Of a stretch of 64,000 nucleotides of DNA, positions 1-11,661 are shown piece by piece. The notes beneath the pieces were generated by a model. That model was not told the DNA's origin, did no database searches, and saw only the letters and a program-made list of their open reading frames with translations. Location of the stretch: NCBI GenBank assembly GCA_017311315.1, contig CM029609.1:37880744-37944743 (forward strand). Reading direction: 5' to 3'. Origin of the DNA: Dendrocalamus latiflorus. Taxonomy: Eukaryota; Streptophyta; Magnoliopsida; Poales; Poaceae. Position 1 is the first letter of the stretch; every line of letters starts with the position of its first letter. A program made the translations under genes and the position numbers.

Positions 1-2414
1 AAACTCACCGAGTAAATTGTTTAGAAGGACACAGTCTTGAAGGTTCGCCTTCATCGATTTCGTTTCTTCTTCACTACGAGTCATTGCTTTAGAAAGTTGT
101 TTCTTTTTATCGCAGACTCTGAGAACGAGTTAAAATTAGTCAAGGCAATATTCGTTACAGTCGTAAGCTTTTCTACGACCACGTATTCGTAAGTTTTATT
201 GCAACCACTACATGGTCGTAAGTTCTTCTACGACCACGTAGTCAAAAATCCTACAAGACAGTTTGAAGAACCGGTCGAAGGTGAAGTTTTTTCTTACCTG
301 ATAGCTGAGTTTCGAGCAGCTTAATCCTCTCGCCTTTTTCTTTACTAATACGAGTAAGCTCTCCAATCACTTTGGCTTACTCTTCTATTTCAGTGAGTTG
401 ATTACTCGATTCAGCCTCTTTTTCTGTTAAAAAAGAGAAAGGTAAAAGAAAGGTCATAAAGAGGCACAAATAAACATACTTGAGCTTCAGGGATTACATT
501 TTATCTTTTCTTCTAAATTTCTGATAGCGGAATTGGCTTGAATGAGGCTTATTGATAAATTGGTGTTTTCTTCCTTCAGCCTCCTTGCATTGGTGTTAAA
601 GGTAAACCTGAAATTCTGATTGTGTTGTCAAGACAAAATTTGACTATGTAAGTTAGATACTTACGATGCCGCTGCCTTCTTAGAGATTTCGACATTTTCT
701 TGTCATAGGAGCACAAGTTGTCTGTGGTACTCAACCACATTAGGCATGTCTTCTAATACTCTTTGGAAAAAGAAAGGCAATGAGAAATAAGTAGAAACAA
801 AGCATGAGTATACAGGTTGTCAATACTCACATTCATACTCCTACGAGCAAAGTTTTCAAGCACCCGCCCAGAATTTTTCGGTTGGTCTAGCTCTTCGATC
901 CAAGTCCTCCACACCTTCTCGAGACGTTCATCATCGAAAATGTACTCCTTATTGGGAAGATCGCTGGGGTGTGGGACTAGGTTCCGAGTGTGACCAGAAG
1001 AAGATCCTACCACAAAGGGAGGATTGAAAAATGAAGAGTAGAAGTTAGTATGTTCTTCTTCTCCTTCAGCACTTCCTTTCACTACGACTACTCCAGTGGT
1101 CGTAATCTTCGCAGTTTTGGCTGTAGCTTTTGTTGCTACAGTGGTCGTTTCTTTAACCACCTTCTCCATCGACTTTTTGATGGCCGGTAAAGCCGCAGGA
1201 AGCTTAGGCGATGGAGAGGTTGAACTACAATCGCAAGAAGTAAATTAGCGGTTGAAAAGACAAAGGTACAAAATAGTATACAAACTTGCATTTTATACCT
1301 TTGAGTCATTGCTTTTATTGTGAATCTAGAAGAAACCTTCCCAGAGAGTGGTTTCTTCGACTTCTTCTCCACAACCAAGTCTGGTTGCGGGCTAGTAAGG
1401 ATCTGTTCGACCACGTCTGGTCAAAGGTCTATAGCAAAAATTGTTGTGCTTTCCTTCTCTTGTCCCTCTTGATGGCCAGAGCCAGCTTCGATCATCAAGA
1501 CAATCTCATTCCCAATTGCAGGTTCTGCCATTCATAAAAAACACAAGACTCTTCCTGTTTACCTTTTCAAGATGCTTGATAAAGCCTTTGAAAAGGCTAA
1601 CTGAGTTAGTTTTGATGTTACAATAGAAGGGTACTTTGATCCTAAGAGACGCTTGCTTCAATTCGACTGCCCCTATTTCACATGCCGCACTTATGTCCGC
1701 GACAAGTGGCTGAATAGGATCGTTTGAGGCAGCCAAAGGAAGAATTTTGAGGGACACAGCATCATCTGCGCTCCCCTTCTTCTTACTGACTATTTTAACC
1801 AGTCGATGTCTTTTGCCAGAGGAGTATTCACTCTCTCAACCTCTCCAACCACCTCAAGCGATGAAGCCTTCTTGCAAATAGCCTTAACTCGAGAATGGAT
1901 TTCCTCCAAATCAAGGTCTATATAGGTAAACATGGTAGTCGATAAGAAGTATGCAAAAAAATGTAACCTAGTTACAAATACGAGTACCAATATCACTTAC
2001 CGTTCTCGTAGTCCCGGGTCGAATCTGAGACTCCCAAGTACACATGGGATGTGCTCAACATTTCAATGGACTAATGCGACGTGTGATGAAGTCCTTCACC
2101 ACATGGCAGCTCATAAGCCCTTTCTCCCCCAGCACCTTGATGGCTGAGATGTAGGGGGCTATTCTTGTAACGTCTTTAGGGGTTAAGTTCCAAAGACTGT
2201 TCTTCTTTGCGGCCTTCCCGACAAAGGAGAGGTGTCTTCACTGGTTGTTTCCAAGTAGAACCACCTCTTCTTCCATCCCGGCCACAAAGATCGCATAAAC
2301 ATGGGGATATAAAGCTCCATCTTCTTATCGTGGAGCTTCAATCCATAACTTCCAGCAATTCCCGCTTGCCAGCTCATCTCGCAATAGAACTAGAAGAGCT
2401 TGAGATCTGCTGGG
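1..2414 (-). pseudogene. Retroelement gene relic ('putative gypsy type transposon' family), 3' part, copy 1
   Basis: The minus strand carries short open stretches separated by introns or stops that read as one gag-like plant retroelement protein. From 2,377 downwards there is a segment with the motif LWPGWKKRWFYLE, then an Asp/Glu-rich stretch near 1,930 (DLDLEEIHSRVKAICKK), a 138-residue Lys/Thr-rich piece at 1,169-753, and coiled-coil-like sequence around 490-600 (RRLKEENTNLSISL). The matching N-terminal part lies at 14,742-15,156, so this is the downstream half of a gene split by the LTR element beginning at 2,415. The part at 1,190-2,414 is repeated at 10,436-11,661. Family assignment is by resemblance to grass PF04195-type proteins. 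No complete frame exists; it is a relic. Bases 160-250 contain scattered TACGACC / GGTCGTA motifs. Confidence 0.6.
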
Positions 2415-4641
2415 TGTAGGACCGAACTGGCAACCAGAGGGGGTGAATGGTGCCTTCAAACCTCTCCAAGTATTCACACAATCTTCTTCTCCAATAACTA
2501 CAAAGCTATGAAGACGAAGATCGAATGTTCACTGGAGAGCCGATCTCAAGATCGACACCAGAACGAGAACCGCCGCTGGCTGAGGACAAAACAAAGCAGT
2601 CGAAATGTCCTACCGTGATCTATCTGACCAAGAGATAGACCGTCTGTGACAAAGAGGTTGAATGCCAACTCGTGGTCGATCGAGTCACTCGGTCAAGATA
2701 GACGATCCACTGAAAACCAGAAATCAGACCGACAATAGAGACTGCACAGTAATGACCGAAAACAGAGAAAGCGCGCACGACCGACAAGACTCAAAAATGA
2801 ATAACTTGATAGACTTGAGTCAAATAACCAGGAGACTTCAACCACAGCAGCAGAACGACCTCAAGTTGAGAAATCATAGAGCGGTCGGAGTCTCTCTGCT
2901 GCAACCGAGAAGAACAACGTGGTCGATACTGAAAAACAGAGGAGTCACTCAGTGCTCGACCGCAAGATCTAATTTCCAAGTAACTTTAGACTCATAGATC
3001 TTTTGGTCATGAGACTTTGAACGATTCAAGAACTCATCCTCTGAAAGATGATTTGCAAAGAAACCAGAACTTTTCTGCCGAGACCAAAGAAAGCCAACGT
3101 CACAACTAGATCAGAGGACATGGGGCGCACGACCATTCGGCAAAGAGACCTTCTCCGACCACTTGCTTCTCTTGGGAAGAACTGGCCAAATGGCCTTGAG
3201 ATTGATTCCCCAGATCAGAGCAGAAGAGACCAAGGCAGTCTTGAGCAACAACTCAACACAAAAGAAACAGGAAAGCCAACAAGAGCACCTGAGAAGAATC
3301 GACAAAATAGAGAAAGAAAAACACAAGTAATCAAGACATCTCAGACAAAATACTTCTTAGATAGATAGATACAGAGAGATGAATGATTACAAAGGAGGTT
3401 TTTACAGCCACTCTCAACAGCCACTCCCCTCGGGAGGACAAGCTCTAACCCTAGAGCGAACTCACACACACAGACTCCCATGGGAGGGAGAGGCGGCTGC
3501 CTCCAAGGCCCAGCCGGCCAACTCCGAATCCAACACTTGCCTCCCCTCACCTTTTATAGCCTCACGCACGAGACTTGACCTAATGGATCCACCCATTAGT
3601 CCTCACTGGGGCTAACCCGTAAACCCCACCTAACACCGGGTTTTCCACTGCTTTACCCAACAACACTGACCATCCCAGTGCTTTACCTGTTAACTCGGTG
3701 CTTTACCCGCACTATAACTGACAGAACCAACAGAATCCACTTCCACCTTGCAGGCTTTGCGCATTTCACCAAAATGACATCCCCGCATTTTCCTGGAAGC
3801 TTCCTCCTGCCTTTCTGTCCACGCATGCAACCACCTTGAGCCCCAAGTCTTCTTCGGCTTCACCCAGTCGTTCTGGACCTCAACATCACCCATGCTAGTC
3901 CCGACCACTCCAAGCCTCACCAAGACTTGTCTCCAAGATCCTCTGGTAGCTCCAGCTCCGGTTCCTCATCTCCTCGGCTTGCAACCACCTCACCAGCCTC
4001 AATCAACTTCAGCGTCTCCGACCGTCTGGACCTCAACACCTCTTGTGCCTAGTTTCGGTCCTCCCACGCCTCACCATGAAATAGCTCCGAAGTCCTGCAG
4101 CCACACAGACAAGCAAACCATCACATAGCACCGCACAAAATAATCAGACCATCAATCGGTACAACCAACAAGTTTTTCAGTGCAACACCTGGTCGTAAAC
4201 CCCCTACGACCAATCCAATGCACAACACATGAAGTGCCAGCAGCCTACGACCACTCACTAAGCTGCTACGACTGCCAAGACACAAGCAACGACCATCGCA
4301 AGCTTGCAACTATTACCACACGGTGGCTACGACTACCGACTACCAAGACTGGTCGCTATGATCACAAAGTCGAATCAACTCCTACGACTACAAGTCGTAG
4401 AGCCAGACATCAAGTCGCGAGCCTTTATGACCACCAAGTCGTAAAGCTCAGCCAACCACCAAGTTGATCCCACGACTACCAAGCCAGTCACCAAGTCAAA
4501 CGGCCTCAGCCGACCACCAATCAGTTGCCTAGGATCACCGATCACATAGGCTTCGACTTCTGCACCCGATCGCGACAAATACCAAGTCGAAAGGCAGATC
4601 ACCAAGTTGTACTGAGCTTACAACCGCACACAACATTGCTA

Positions 4642-4899
4642 CGACCACCAACCAGAAGTCCATACGACCGGTTTCCAAGTGTTACGACCGCTTCGGGGCA
4701 CTTCCGACCGCTGCCGACCTCTTTCCGAGCACGTCCGACCGCTTACAGGCCCTTCCGACCACAACCGACCGAGTCCCAAGCTAGTCCGACCGCGTACAAC
4801 TGCGTGCGAGCACGTCCGACCACGCTGGACTGCTCTACGACCAAATCCGACCAGTATCGACTACAATCGACCGCGTCCGACTCCGACCCGACCTCGTTC
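4642..4899. repeat. CGACC motif array with about 10-bp helical phasing
   Basis: Inside LTR-a the pentamer CGACC (sometimes CGACT) starts at 4642, 4665, 4685, 4705, 4715, 4736, 4756, 4766, 4787, 4817, 4838, 4848, 4858, 4868, 4878, 4889 and 4899. Nearly all intervals are 10, 20-21 or 30 bp. The bases between motifs are not conserved, so this is not an ordinary tandem repeat, and a 10-bp period rules out codon structure as the cause. The same array is present in the solo LTR at about 13,880-14,150. Confidence 0.75.
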
Positions 4900-5105
4900 G
4901 ACCGCTTTACCAGTGGTCGGAGTCCGCCGACTTCCCAACGTGGTCGTAGTCGAAGTCTGCCGACTACTGACCATGATCGTGTTTCGCTGCCGGTAATGGA
5001 TAACGTGGTCGTAGATTCGTCTGGGGACTTCCGACCACGATCAAGGAGATGCGTTCGACTTCTGACCACTCGTAAATGCCCTGTCGACTTTCAACCAGCG
5101 ACAAC

Positions 5106-5362
5106 GTGGTCGTAAAGTTTCTGGCTAGCCTTCGACTTTCAACAAAGTGGTCGTAAACTTGCCTGATGGCCTTCGACCACAACCAACGTGGTCGTAAAGC
5201 TTCCTGGGACCTTCGACTACGCCCAAAGTGGTCGTAAACGCCATAACGTGATCGTAAAACAGTGCACACAGCTTCTGACCAGGACCCACGTGGTAGTAAA
5301 GCCTTCCGACCACTCGAAAAATGCATCCACCAGGTTTCGACCAAGGACAACGTAATCGTAAA
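5106..5362. repeat. Degenerate 41-bp repeat with GTGGTCGTAAA core
   Basis: The core GTGGTCGTAAA, or a one- or two-base variant, starts at 5106, 5147, 5188, 5228, 5248, 5290 and 5352. Intervals are 41, 41, 40, 20, 42 and 62 bp, all near multiples of 20.5. An opposing TTCGAC half-motif starts at 5131, 5172 and 5212, so units contain facing GACCAC and GTGGTC arms able to form small hairpins. The solo LTR keeps the same spacing (cores at 14353, 14394, 14435, 14475, 14495, 14537, 14599). Confidence 0.75.
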
Positions 5363-5494
5363 TGGTCTGCCAACCTATCTCAAGGCTTACGACTTTGTAG
5401 AGTCAGCTCAAACCTCAAAAACCAAACTCAATCTTTCTAGATCAAGAGTCAATTACTCATCACAACCATGGGGTGACCTGCACATGGTCTCACA

Positions 5495-8400
5495 ATCTCA
5501 CCCTTGATGAGTATATTGACAAACACCGAAAAAGGCATGAAGATGAGTTTGTTTTTTTTAAATGAAAAGGGAAGAAGATGCAAAAGCCCCACATGGTCTA
5601 AAAGAAGTGAAGAAGGAACTCATGACCATGTTGACACAGAGTGAAATGGAGCAGACAGAGAAAGATCAAATTTTCTACAAAAGCTCCAAATCACACAAAA
5701 AGTACAATCTTGCTCATGATACAAAAGGCAATTGCTCACATGACCATTGTCATAGCAAGATAACTAAGCATTCTCCCCCTTAAAGCCTTTTTCTATCCTT
5801 CTCCCATCCCTTAATGCATTCTCCGATTTTAATGCCTTTTGCACCCCTTAATGCCTTTTTCTCTATCCTTCTCCCCCTTTTGGCAATAGAGTCATCAAGA
5901 TGCAAGGAAGAAAAATAGAGCATGAATGAAATGGAGTGCCTACAAATGATTCAATTTAAGCAATGGTAGCAAGGGGACCCATGAAGATTATCCTAAGTGA
6001 TTTGACAAAGATTATACCAAGCCATAAAAAGTGACAATGCTATCTAGATCATAACAAACCATGCATTGCCAAGCTCAAGCCAAATAAGTCATGATCTTTA
6101 AATTAAATGGTTTGATTAGCATGTCAAGTCAGTCAAGATTATAGTCTAGAGGAAGGTATCCAAACGTGAGTCAAGCCATGTCAATATTCTAAGTGGAACC
6201 AAGAAGCTATGGTTGAGTCAATTTAGAGTGCTATAAGTTCAAAAATGAGACATTTTGTTCAAGCACTAGGTATCACATGTAATTTACCACTTGTATAGCA
6301 CTTTGGATACCACTTGTAGAATATTTGTAGTTGAGTAAAATTAGCACATTAGGCTTTTATCAGAAATTCATGGTTGGTTTCAACCATTTTTCACAAGAAT
6401 TTTTGCTTTCATAGCCATGTGCTAGATCTCAAGCCTTATGCGATCACTCCAAGCAATAAGCTTAAGGAGGTGATCTTGGTCATCCAAAACTCCCCCTGAG
6501 TTCATGCCTAGTGCAGTGGCAAGCCATCTCATGAGAAAGAATTGGTGAGATCAGTTTTTTCGCACAAAAGAGATCTTTTTGCATTTACTTGACTTAGTTT
6601 AAGAACAAAGAGTTAATACTAACTCATGCATCACTAATGAACTAACTTAGCTCAATCTAAACCTCAATAACAGATTCAAGACTCAACTTAGCCTATTCGA
6701 CATGGCATGAATCAAGAGAGGATCACTAAAGCTAGACTATTCACAAGATTGAACAAGACATGATTTGATTCAAGTTGTTCACATTTAATTAAGCTAGCAT
6801 GGCAAGAGCTAAGCAACACATAGAAGGACATGATAAATCAAGCTTTAAAAATATATGGCAAGATATAAATCATGATATCATGTCACATAAAGATAATAGT
6901 CAAGGTTCCAAAAACTGTACAGGCATTCATGTGAATGTTATGCACTATGGAACAAAAGAATGCACCCGAGATGAACTCCCCCTGAAAAATAGCCCGAACA
7001 GACAGAGAGGCTCCAACTCCCCCTAGAGAAGGCAAAATGAGAAGAACCACGACATTTGGCGCATAAACCAGAAAAAGAGGGTTCTAACTCAAGGAGGTGA
7101 TTCCCAAACACACCCTATCCACATGGTCTCTAGCCTGTAACCTCATACCACGGGGCAAAAGCACACTATGTCAACTCACAAGACTCTAGTGGCCAAGAAA
7201 AAGTTCAATCTAGGTATAAGAGAATCCTAGAGAACCAAAGCCCAAACTAGGTAGTAAATGATCCTAGAGAACCATTTGGATGAGAGGTGTGAATGAAACA
7301 ACATCACCTAGAGTTGGCTCCTGCTGTCCAAACAGACCCTTCCTACCACTAGAAAAGATATACTATGCAAAGCCAAGTGGAGGGAAGCAAAGTACTAAAG
7401 ATCATAAGGGAGCAAACCTCTGTCGCAGTCGCTCGGTAGATTTTGCAGTCGTCGGAGATGAGTCTGGGTCATGGTCGCAGTTGTGAACAAGTTCAGTCTT
7501 GATCGTAGTCGAGTTCGGGTTTGGTCGTAGTTTCATCCGAGTCCAGAGTTCAAGTCCAGACCACGGTCGAATACCAAGTTCAAACTGTGATTGTAGACGG
7601 GTCTAAGCCGTGGTCACAGAACAAGTCCGGACGGTGGTCGAAGTCACTTCCTGGTCGTGGTCGTATACGACTCCAGCTCATGGTCGAGGCCACTACGACG
7701 TGGTCGTAAAGACCATGGAGCGATCGTAAATGGCTGTACCAGTCTCCCCCTCATTCACAACCTGCAGGTTAAACACAGGAACGATTGGTGTCCTAGTACT
7801 GGGGTAAATGATATACAACATGGAACCAATACTGAGACAAAAGACAACAACAGTAGCATCATTAATACTAATGACATAGAACACATGAGAACACACACCA
7901 TCACAAGCTCAATCTAGCCCTCATCAAAAGCATCTAGAACAGCAAGCCTAGAGCCACCCAATACTAGAAGAAGCTTGTGACCTGACCACAAATCTCATGA
8001 TATCTAAGCATAGGCACAGACTAACGCTACCAAGATGTTATACAGTTTATTTCATGCCATAACAACAATAAGATCAAGGTATACAAGCATCACAATGAAT
8101 CACAACCACACACATAGCAGGTGACAGGAACAGTCACAGAAGCATATGCTAGCAAGGATAAAAGCATGTATACTAGAAAAGATACAAAGCATGAATAAAC
8201 ACAGCATCATGACACAGAGAAACTATCCAAGATATACTCAAGCTCATACTGTCCATACATATGCATACATCATGTAGACATACAACATGACAAATCAAAA
8301 TCATGAAAGGTATGCTAACATGTATAAATAATGATGAATGATCATAAGGAGCAAGATGTGAACCATGATAGATACTACAGAGCACAAGGTCATGATGATA

Positions 8401-9989
8401 CTTGACTTTTAATACACACATTCTACTTAGCTCAGGAAATCAAGTCAAATCTTAAGCATCTAACAAATACGACAAGGTACATGGATACTTAAGCAACATA
8501 CACATAAAGGCATGACATGAAAGTATTTGAAAGAAGAACATGCCAATATGGTATTAGTGAGCACATGAATAAGCACATCATGCCAATTATGATCAAACAT
8601 GAATAAGAGCATAAGGGTATAGAATCGCTCACGAAGTAGGTGGAGACGCCAACTGTGAAAGCATATGCCTCTTGAAGGCCATGTAGTGGAGAACCAATAA
8701 ATGTTCTAGTCACATGATGAGGCAGAAGACTAAAACTCCAATCAATCCCATGTTCTCCAACAAGCGCCTAGATACCTACAAAAGACAAGAATAGAGCGCC
8801 CAAGTCTTGGATCCCAAAGGGTCAATAGTCATGTACTTGGGAACCCAAGACTTGACACACTCACAAAAGAAGTATGCAAGATAACAAGATGCAATGGATG
8901 GTCCAAGAAAGAAGATCAATCCCTGAGGCACACCGCAAATGGACAACTCGACAAGTGAAACGAGTCCCATAACCGAAAAAAACGGTGAATACCTAACTTG
9001 AAAGCACCAAGAAGAGAACCAACAAAAGCATCAAAGCAACTCACAACTTCTCCTCGCCGTAGATGTGCACCTCGTTTGGGCGAACGAGGTCCATCATTTG
9101 AGCTACGGCGGAAATTCCTCCTCGGGACAGCACGTGGACAAAAAGAATAAAAACACACAAAATAAGTCCATGATGCCAATGACCCAAAAAGCCAATGAGG
9201 TCCATCCTTCTCACAAAAATGAGCAATGGTGCAAGCGTCTACTACAAAACAAGATCCAAATGGATAAAGCACCGTGCTTGCTCAAAAAGAGAAGTCCCTT
9301 GGATCAACCGAGAGAGTCAACAAGAACAACAAGAATTGCACTAACCAAAATAGAAGCAACTAAACACATGGCATAAGTGCTAACAATGAAAAGACTATGC
9401 TCACTACAAGAAGGATCCATCTCCTAAATGAGGGAGGTGACAAAGTCTCAATATGCAGTGCTCGTATCATTGCACTCCTCTCCTCAAAGAATTTTCATCA
9501 ACTCAGAAAAATGACAATAAAAGCTAGAGATGAAAATGCAAGTGATAGAGTTGTGCTCTTGTTCTCAGTTCAGAAGTCGTAGTCGAGTGCGCCATGGTCG
9601 TAGAACAAGCATGTTGTTCTACGGAGAGCCAAGCGCCGAGGGAAAGCACCAGGTCGACGAAATGTAGTCGCAGGTGGGGCCACTGAGACCGTGGTCATAA
9701 ATTTTTATGAACACATCCCAGCACCTACGAATACTGCTTTCGTTCTCCAGGACTTTCTCCTCTCTGGCACTTGAACAACAAAGGATAAACAATGTACCAC
9801 AATGTTCACACTTGTGGTTTCTTGCAAATAAAATCACCCTCTGACCGAATTCAAGCCTCTTGTCGCAAAGGACATCATTGGCAAAACACCCCAACAAGAT
9901 GCAAAGAAAAATTCACATGATTCCCTACTAGTTGCCATGCTCAAGATCGGTTAAGATCAAACATAGAGCCAACCTTGCTCTGATACCAA
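5495..9989 (-). mobile_element. Internal region of the LARD-like element, no coding capacity
   Basis: This 4.5-kb stretch lies between LTR-a and the primer-binding site. I find no gag, protease, integrase, reverse transcriptase or RNase H motif on either strand; open frames are short and unrelated. It is AT-rich with low-complexity CA/TG-rich stretches. CTCCCCCT (minus strand AGGGGGAG, polypurine-like) recurs near 5772, 5870, 6490, 6976, 7017 and 7743. A motif-rich patch with many GTCG words lies at 7,420-7,735. Long LTRs, a non-coding interior, and an intact primer site and ends fit a large retrotransposon derivative, which would depend on proteins from another element. Confidence 0.75.
9977..9989 (-). 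other. Primer-binding site matching initiator Met tRNA
   Basis: Read on the minus strand, the bases directly after the LTR are TTGGTATCAGAGC, complementary to the 3' end of plant initiator methionine tRNA. It abuts LTR-b exactly, which fixes the transcription direction of the element as minus. Confidence 0.85.
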
Positions 9990-10430
9990 TGTAGGACCGA
10001 ACTGGCAACCAGAGGGGGTGAATGGTGCCTTCAAACCTCTCCAAGTATTCACACAATCTTCTTCTCCAATAACTACAAAGCTATGAAGACGAAGATCGAA
10101 TGTTCACTGGAGAGCCGATCTCAAGATCGACACCAGAACGAGAACCGCCGCTAGCTGAGGACAAAACAAAGCAGTCGAAATGTCCTATCGTGATCTATCT
10201 GACCAAGAGATAGACCGTCTGTGACAAAGAGGATGAACGCCAACTCGTGGTCAATTGAGTCACTCGGTCAAGACAGACGATCCACTGAAAACCAGAAATC
10301 AGACCGACAATAGAGACTGCACAGTAATGACCAAAAAATAGAGAAAGCGCGCACGACCGACAAGACTCAAAAATGAATAACTTGATAGACTTGAGTCAAA
10401 TAACCAGGAGACTTCAACCACAACAGCGAA
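9990..10430 (-). mobile_element. Truncated 5' LTR (LTR-b) ending at a duplication junction
   Basis: The sequence follows LTR-a from its first base (TGTAGGACC) for about 433-440 bp, then leaves the LTR near 10,423-10,435 and continues in host-element sequence equivalent to position 1,190. Fewer than 15 bases of uncertain origin lie at the join. The missing 2.6 kb are not elsewhere in the window as a continuation of this copy. In minus orientation this would be the element's 5' LTR, so this copy lacks its LTR start. Confidence 0.8.
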
Positions 10431-10435
10431 ACCAC

Positions 10436-11661
10436 AAGCCGCAGGAAGCTTAGGCGATGGAGAGGTTGAACTACAATCGCAAGAAGTAAATTAGCGGTTG
10501 AAAAGACAAAGGTACAAAATAGTATACAAACTTGCATTTTATACCTTTGAGTCATTGCTTTTATTGTGAATCTAGAAGAAACCTTCCCAGAGAGTGGTTT
10601 CTTCGACTTCTTCTCCACAACCAAGTCTGGTTGCGGGGTAGTAAGGATCTGTTCGACCACGTCTGGTTGAAGGTCTATAGCAAAAATTGTTGTGCTTTCC
10701 TTCTCTTGTCCCTCTTGATGGCCAGAGCCAGCTTCGATCATCAAGACAATCTCATTCCCAATTGCAGGTTCTGCCATTCATAAAAAACACAAGACTCTTC
10801 CTGTTTACCTTTTCAAGATGCTTGATAAAGCCTTTGAAAAGGCTAACTGAGTTAGTTTTGATGTTACAATAGAAGGGTACTTTGATCCTAAGAGACGCTT
10901 GCTTCAATTCGACTGCCCCTATTTCACATGCCGCACTTATGTCCGCGACAAGTGGCTGAATAGGATCGTTTGAGGCAGCCAGAGGAAGAATTTTGAGGGA
11001 CACAGCATCATCTGCGCTCCCCTTCTTCTTATTGACTATTTTAACCAGTCGATGTCTTTTGGCCCAAGGAGTTTTCACTCTCTCAACCTCTCCAACCACC
11101 TCAAGCGATGGAGCCTTCTTGCAAATAGCCTTAACTCGAGAATTGATTTCCTCCAAATCAAGGTCTATATAGGTAAACATGGTAGTCGATAAGAAGTATG
11201 CAAAAAAATGTAACCTAGTTACAAATACGAGTACCAATATCACTTATCGTTCTCGTAGTCCCGGGTCGAATCTGAGACTCCCAAGTACACATGGGATGTG
11301 CTCAACATTTCAATGGACTAATGCGACGTGTGATGAAGTCCTTCACCACATGCCAGCTCATAAGCCCTTTGTCCCCCAGCACCTTGATGGCTGAGATGTA
11401 GGGGGCTATTCTTGTAACGTCTTTAGGGGTTAAGTTCCAAAGACTGTTCTTCTTTGCGGCCTTCCCGACAAAGGAGATGTGTCTTCACTGGTTGTTTCCA
11501 AGTAGAACCACCTCTTCTTCCATCCCGGCCACAAAGATCGCATAAACATGGGGATATAAAGCTCCATCTTCTTATCGTGGAGCTTCAATCCATAACTTCC
11601 AGCAATTCCCACTTGCCAGCTCATCTCGCAATAGAACTAGAAGAGCTTGAGATCTGCTGGG
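10436..11661 (-). pseudogene. Retroelement gene relic, copy 2 (duplicate of 1,190-2,414)
   Basis: Nearly identical to 1,190-2,414, with a few substitutions and one or two indels. The minus strand again shows the LWPGWKKRWFYLE segment (11,624-11,430), then a 163-residue open stretch at 11,243-10,752 that is broken into separate pieces in copy 1. Copy 2 continues leftward directly into the truncated LTR-b. It is part of a tandem duplication of the whole locus and not an independent insertion. Confidence 0.75.

Larger units (their letters stand above)
2415..5494 (-). mobile_element. Long terminal repeat (LTR-a) of a LARD-like element
   Basis: This 3,080-bp LTR begins TGTAGGACC on the plus strand and ends TCTCACA, giving TG...CA ends on either strand. 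The element reads on the minus strand, so this is its 3' LTR. The host flank on its left ends in CTGGG, the same pentamer that flanks the solo LTR at 11,662-14,741. A second full copy of exactly the same length lies at 11,662-14,741 and a truncated one starts at 9,990. No coding region is supported inside it. Its right two thirds are packed with CGACC / GTGGTCGT motifs, annotated separately. A polypurine-like tract (minus strand AAGGGTGAGA) lies just inside, at about 5,496-5,505. Confidence 0.85.

Noticed and set aside
4525..5115. A 196-residue plus-strand frame and a 108- to 128-residue minus-strand pair inside LTR-a
   Set aside because: They translate the phased CGACC/GTGGTCGT arrays; the repeat periods (10 and 41 bp) are not multiples of three, so the frames are accidental.
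10367..10777. A 136-residue minus-strand frame as a novel fusion protein
   Set aside because: It crosses the duplication junction between truncated LTR-b and the host retroelement; the open frame is a by-product of the breakpoint.
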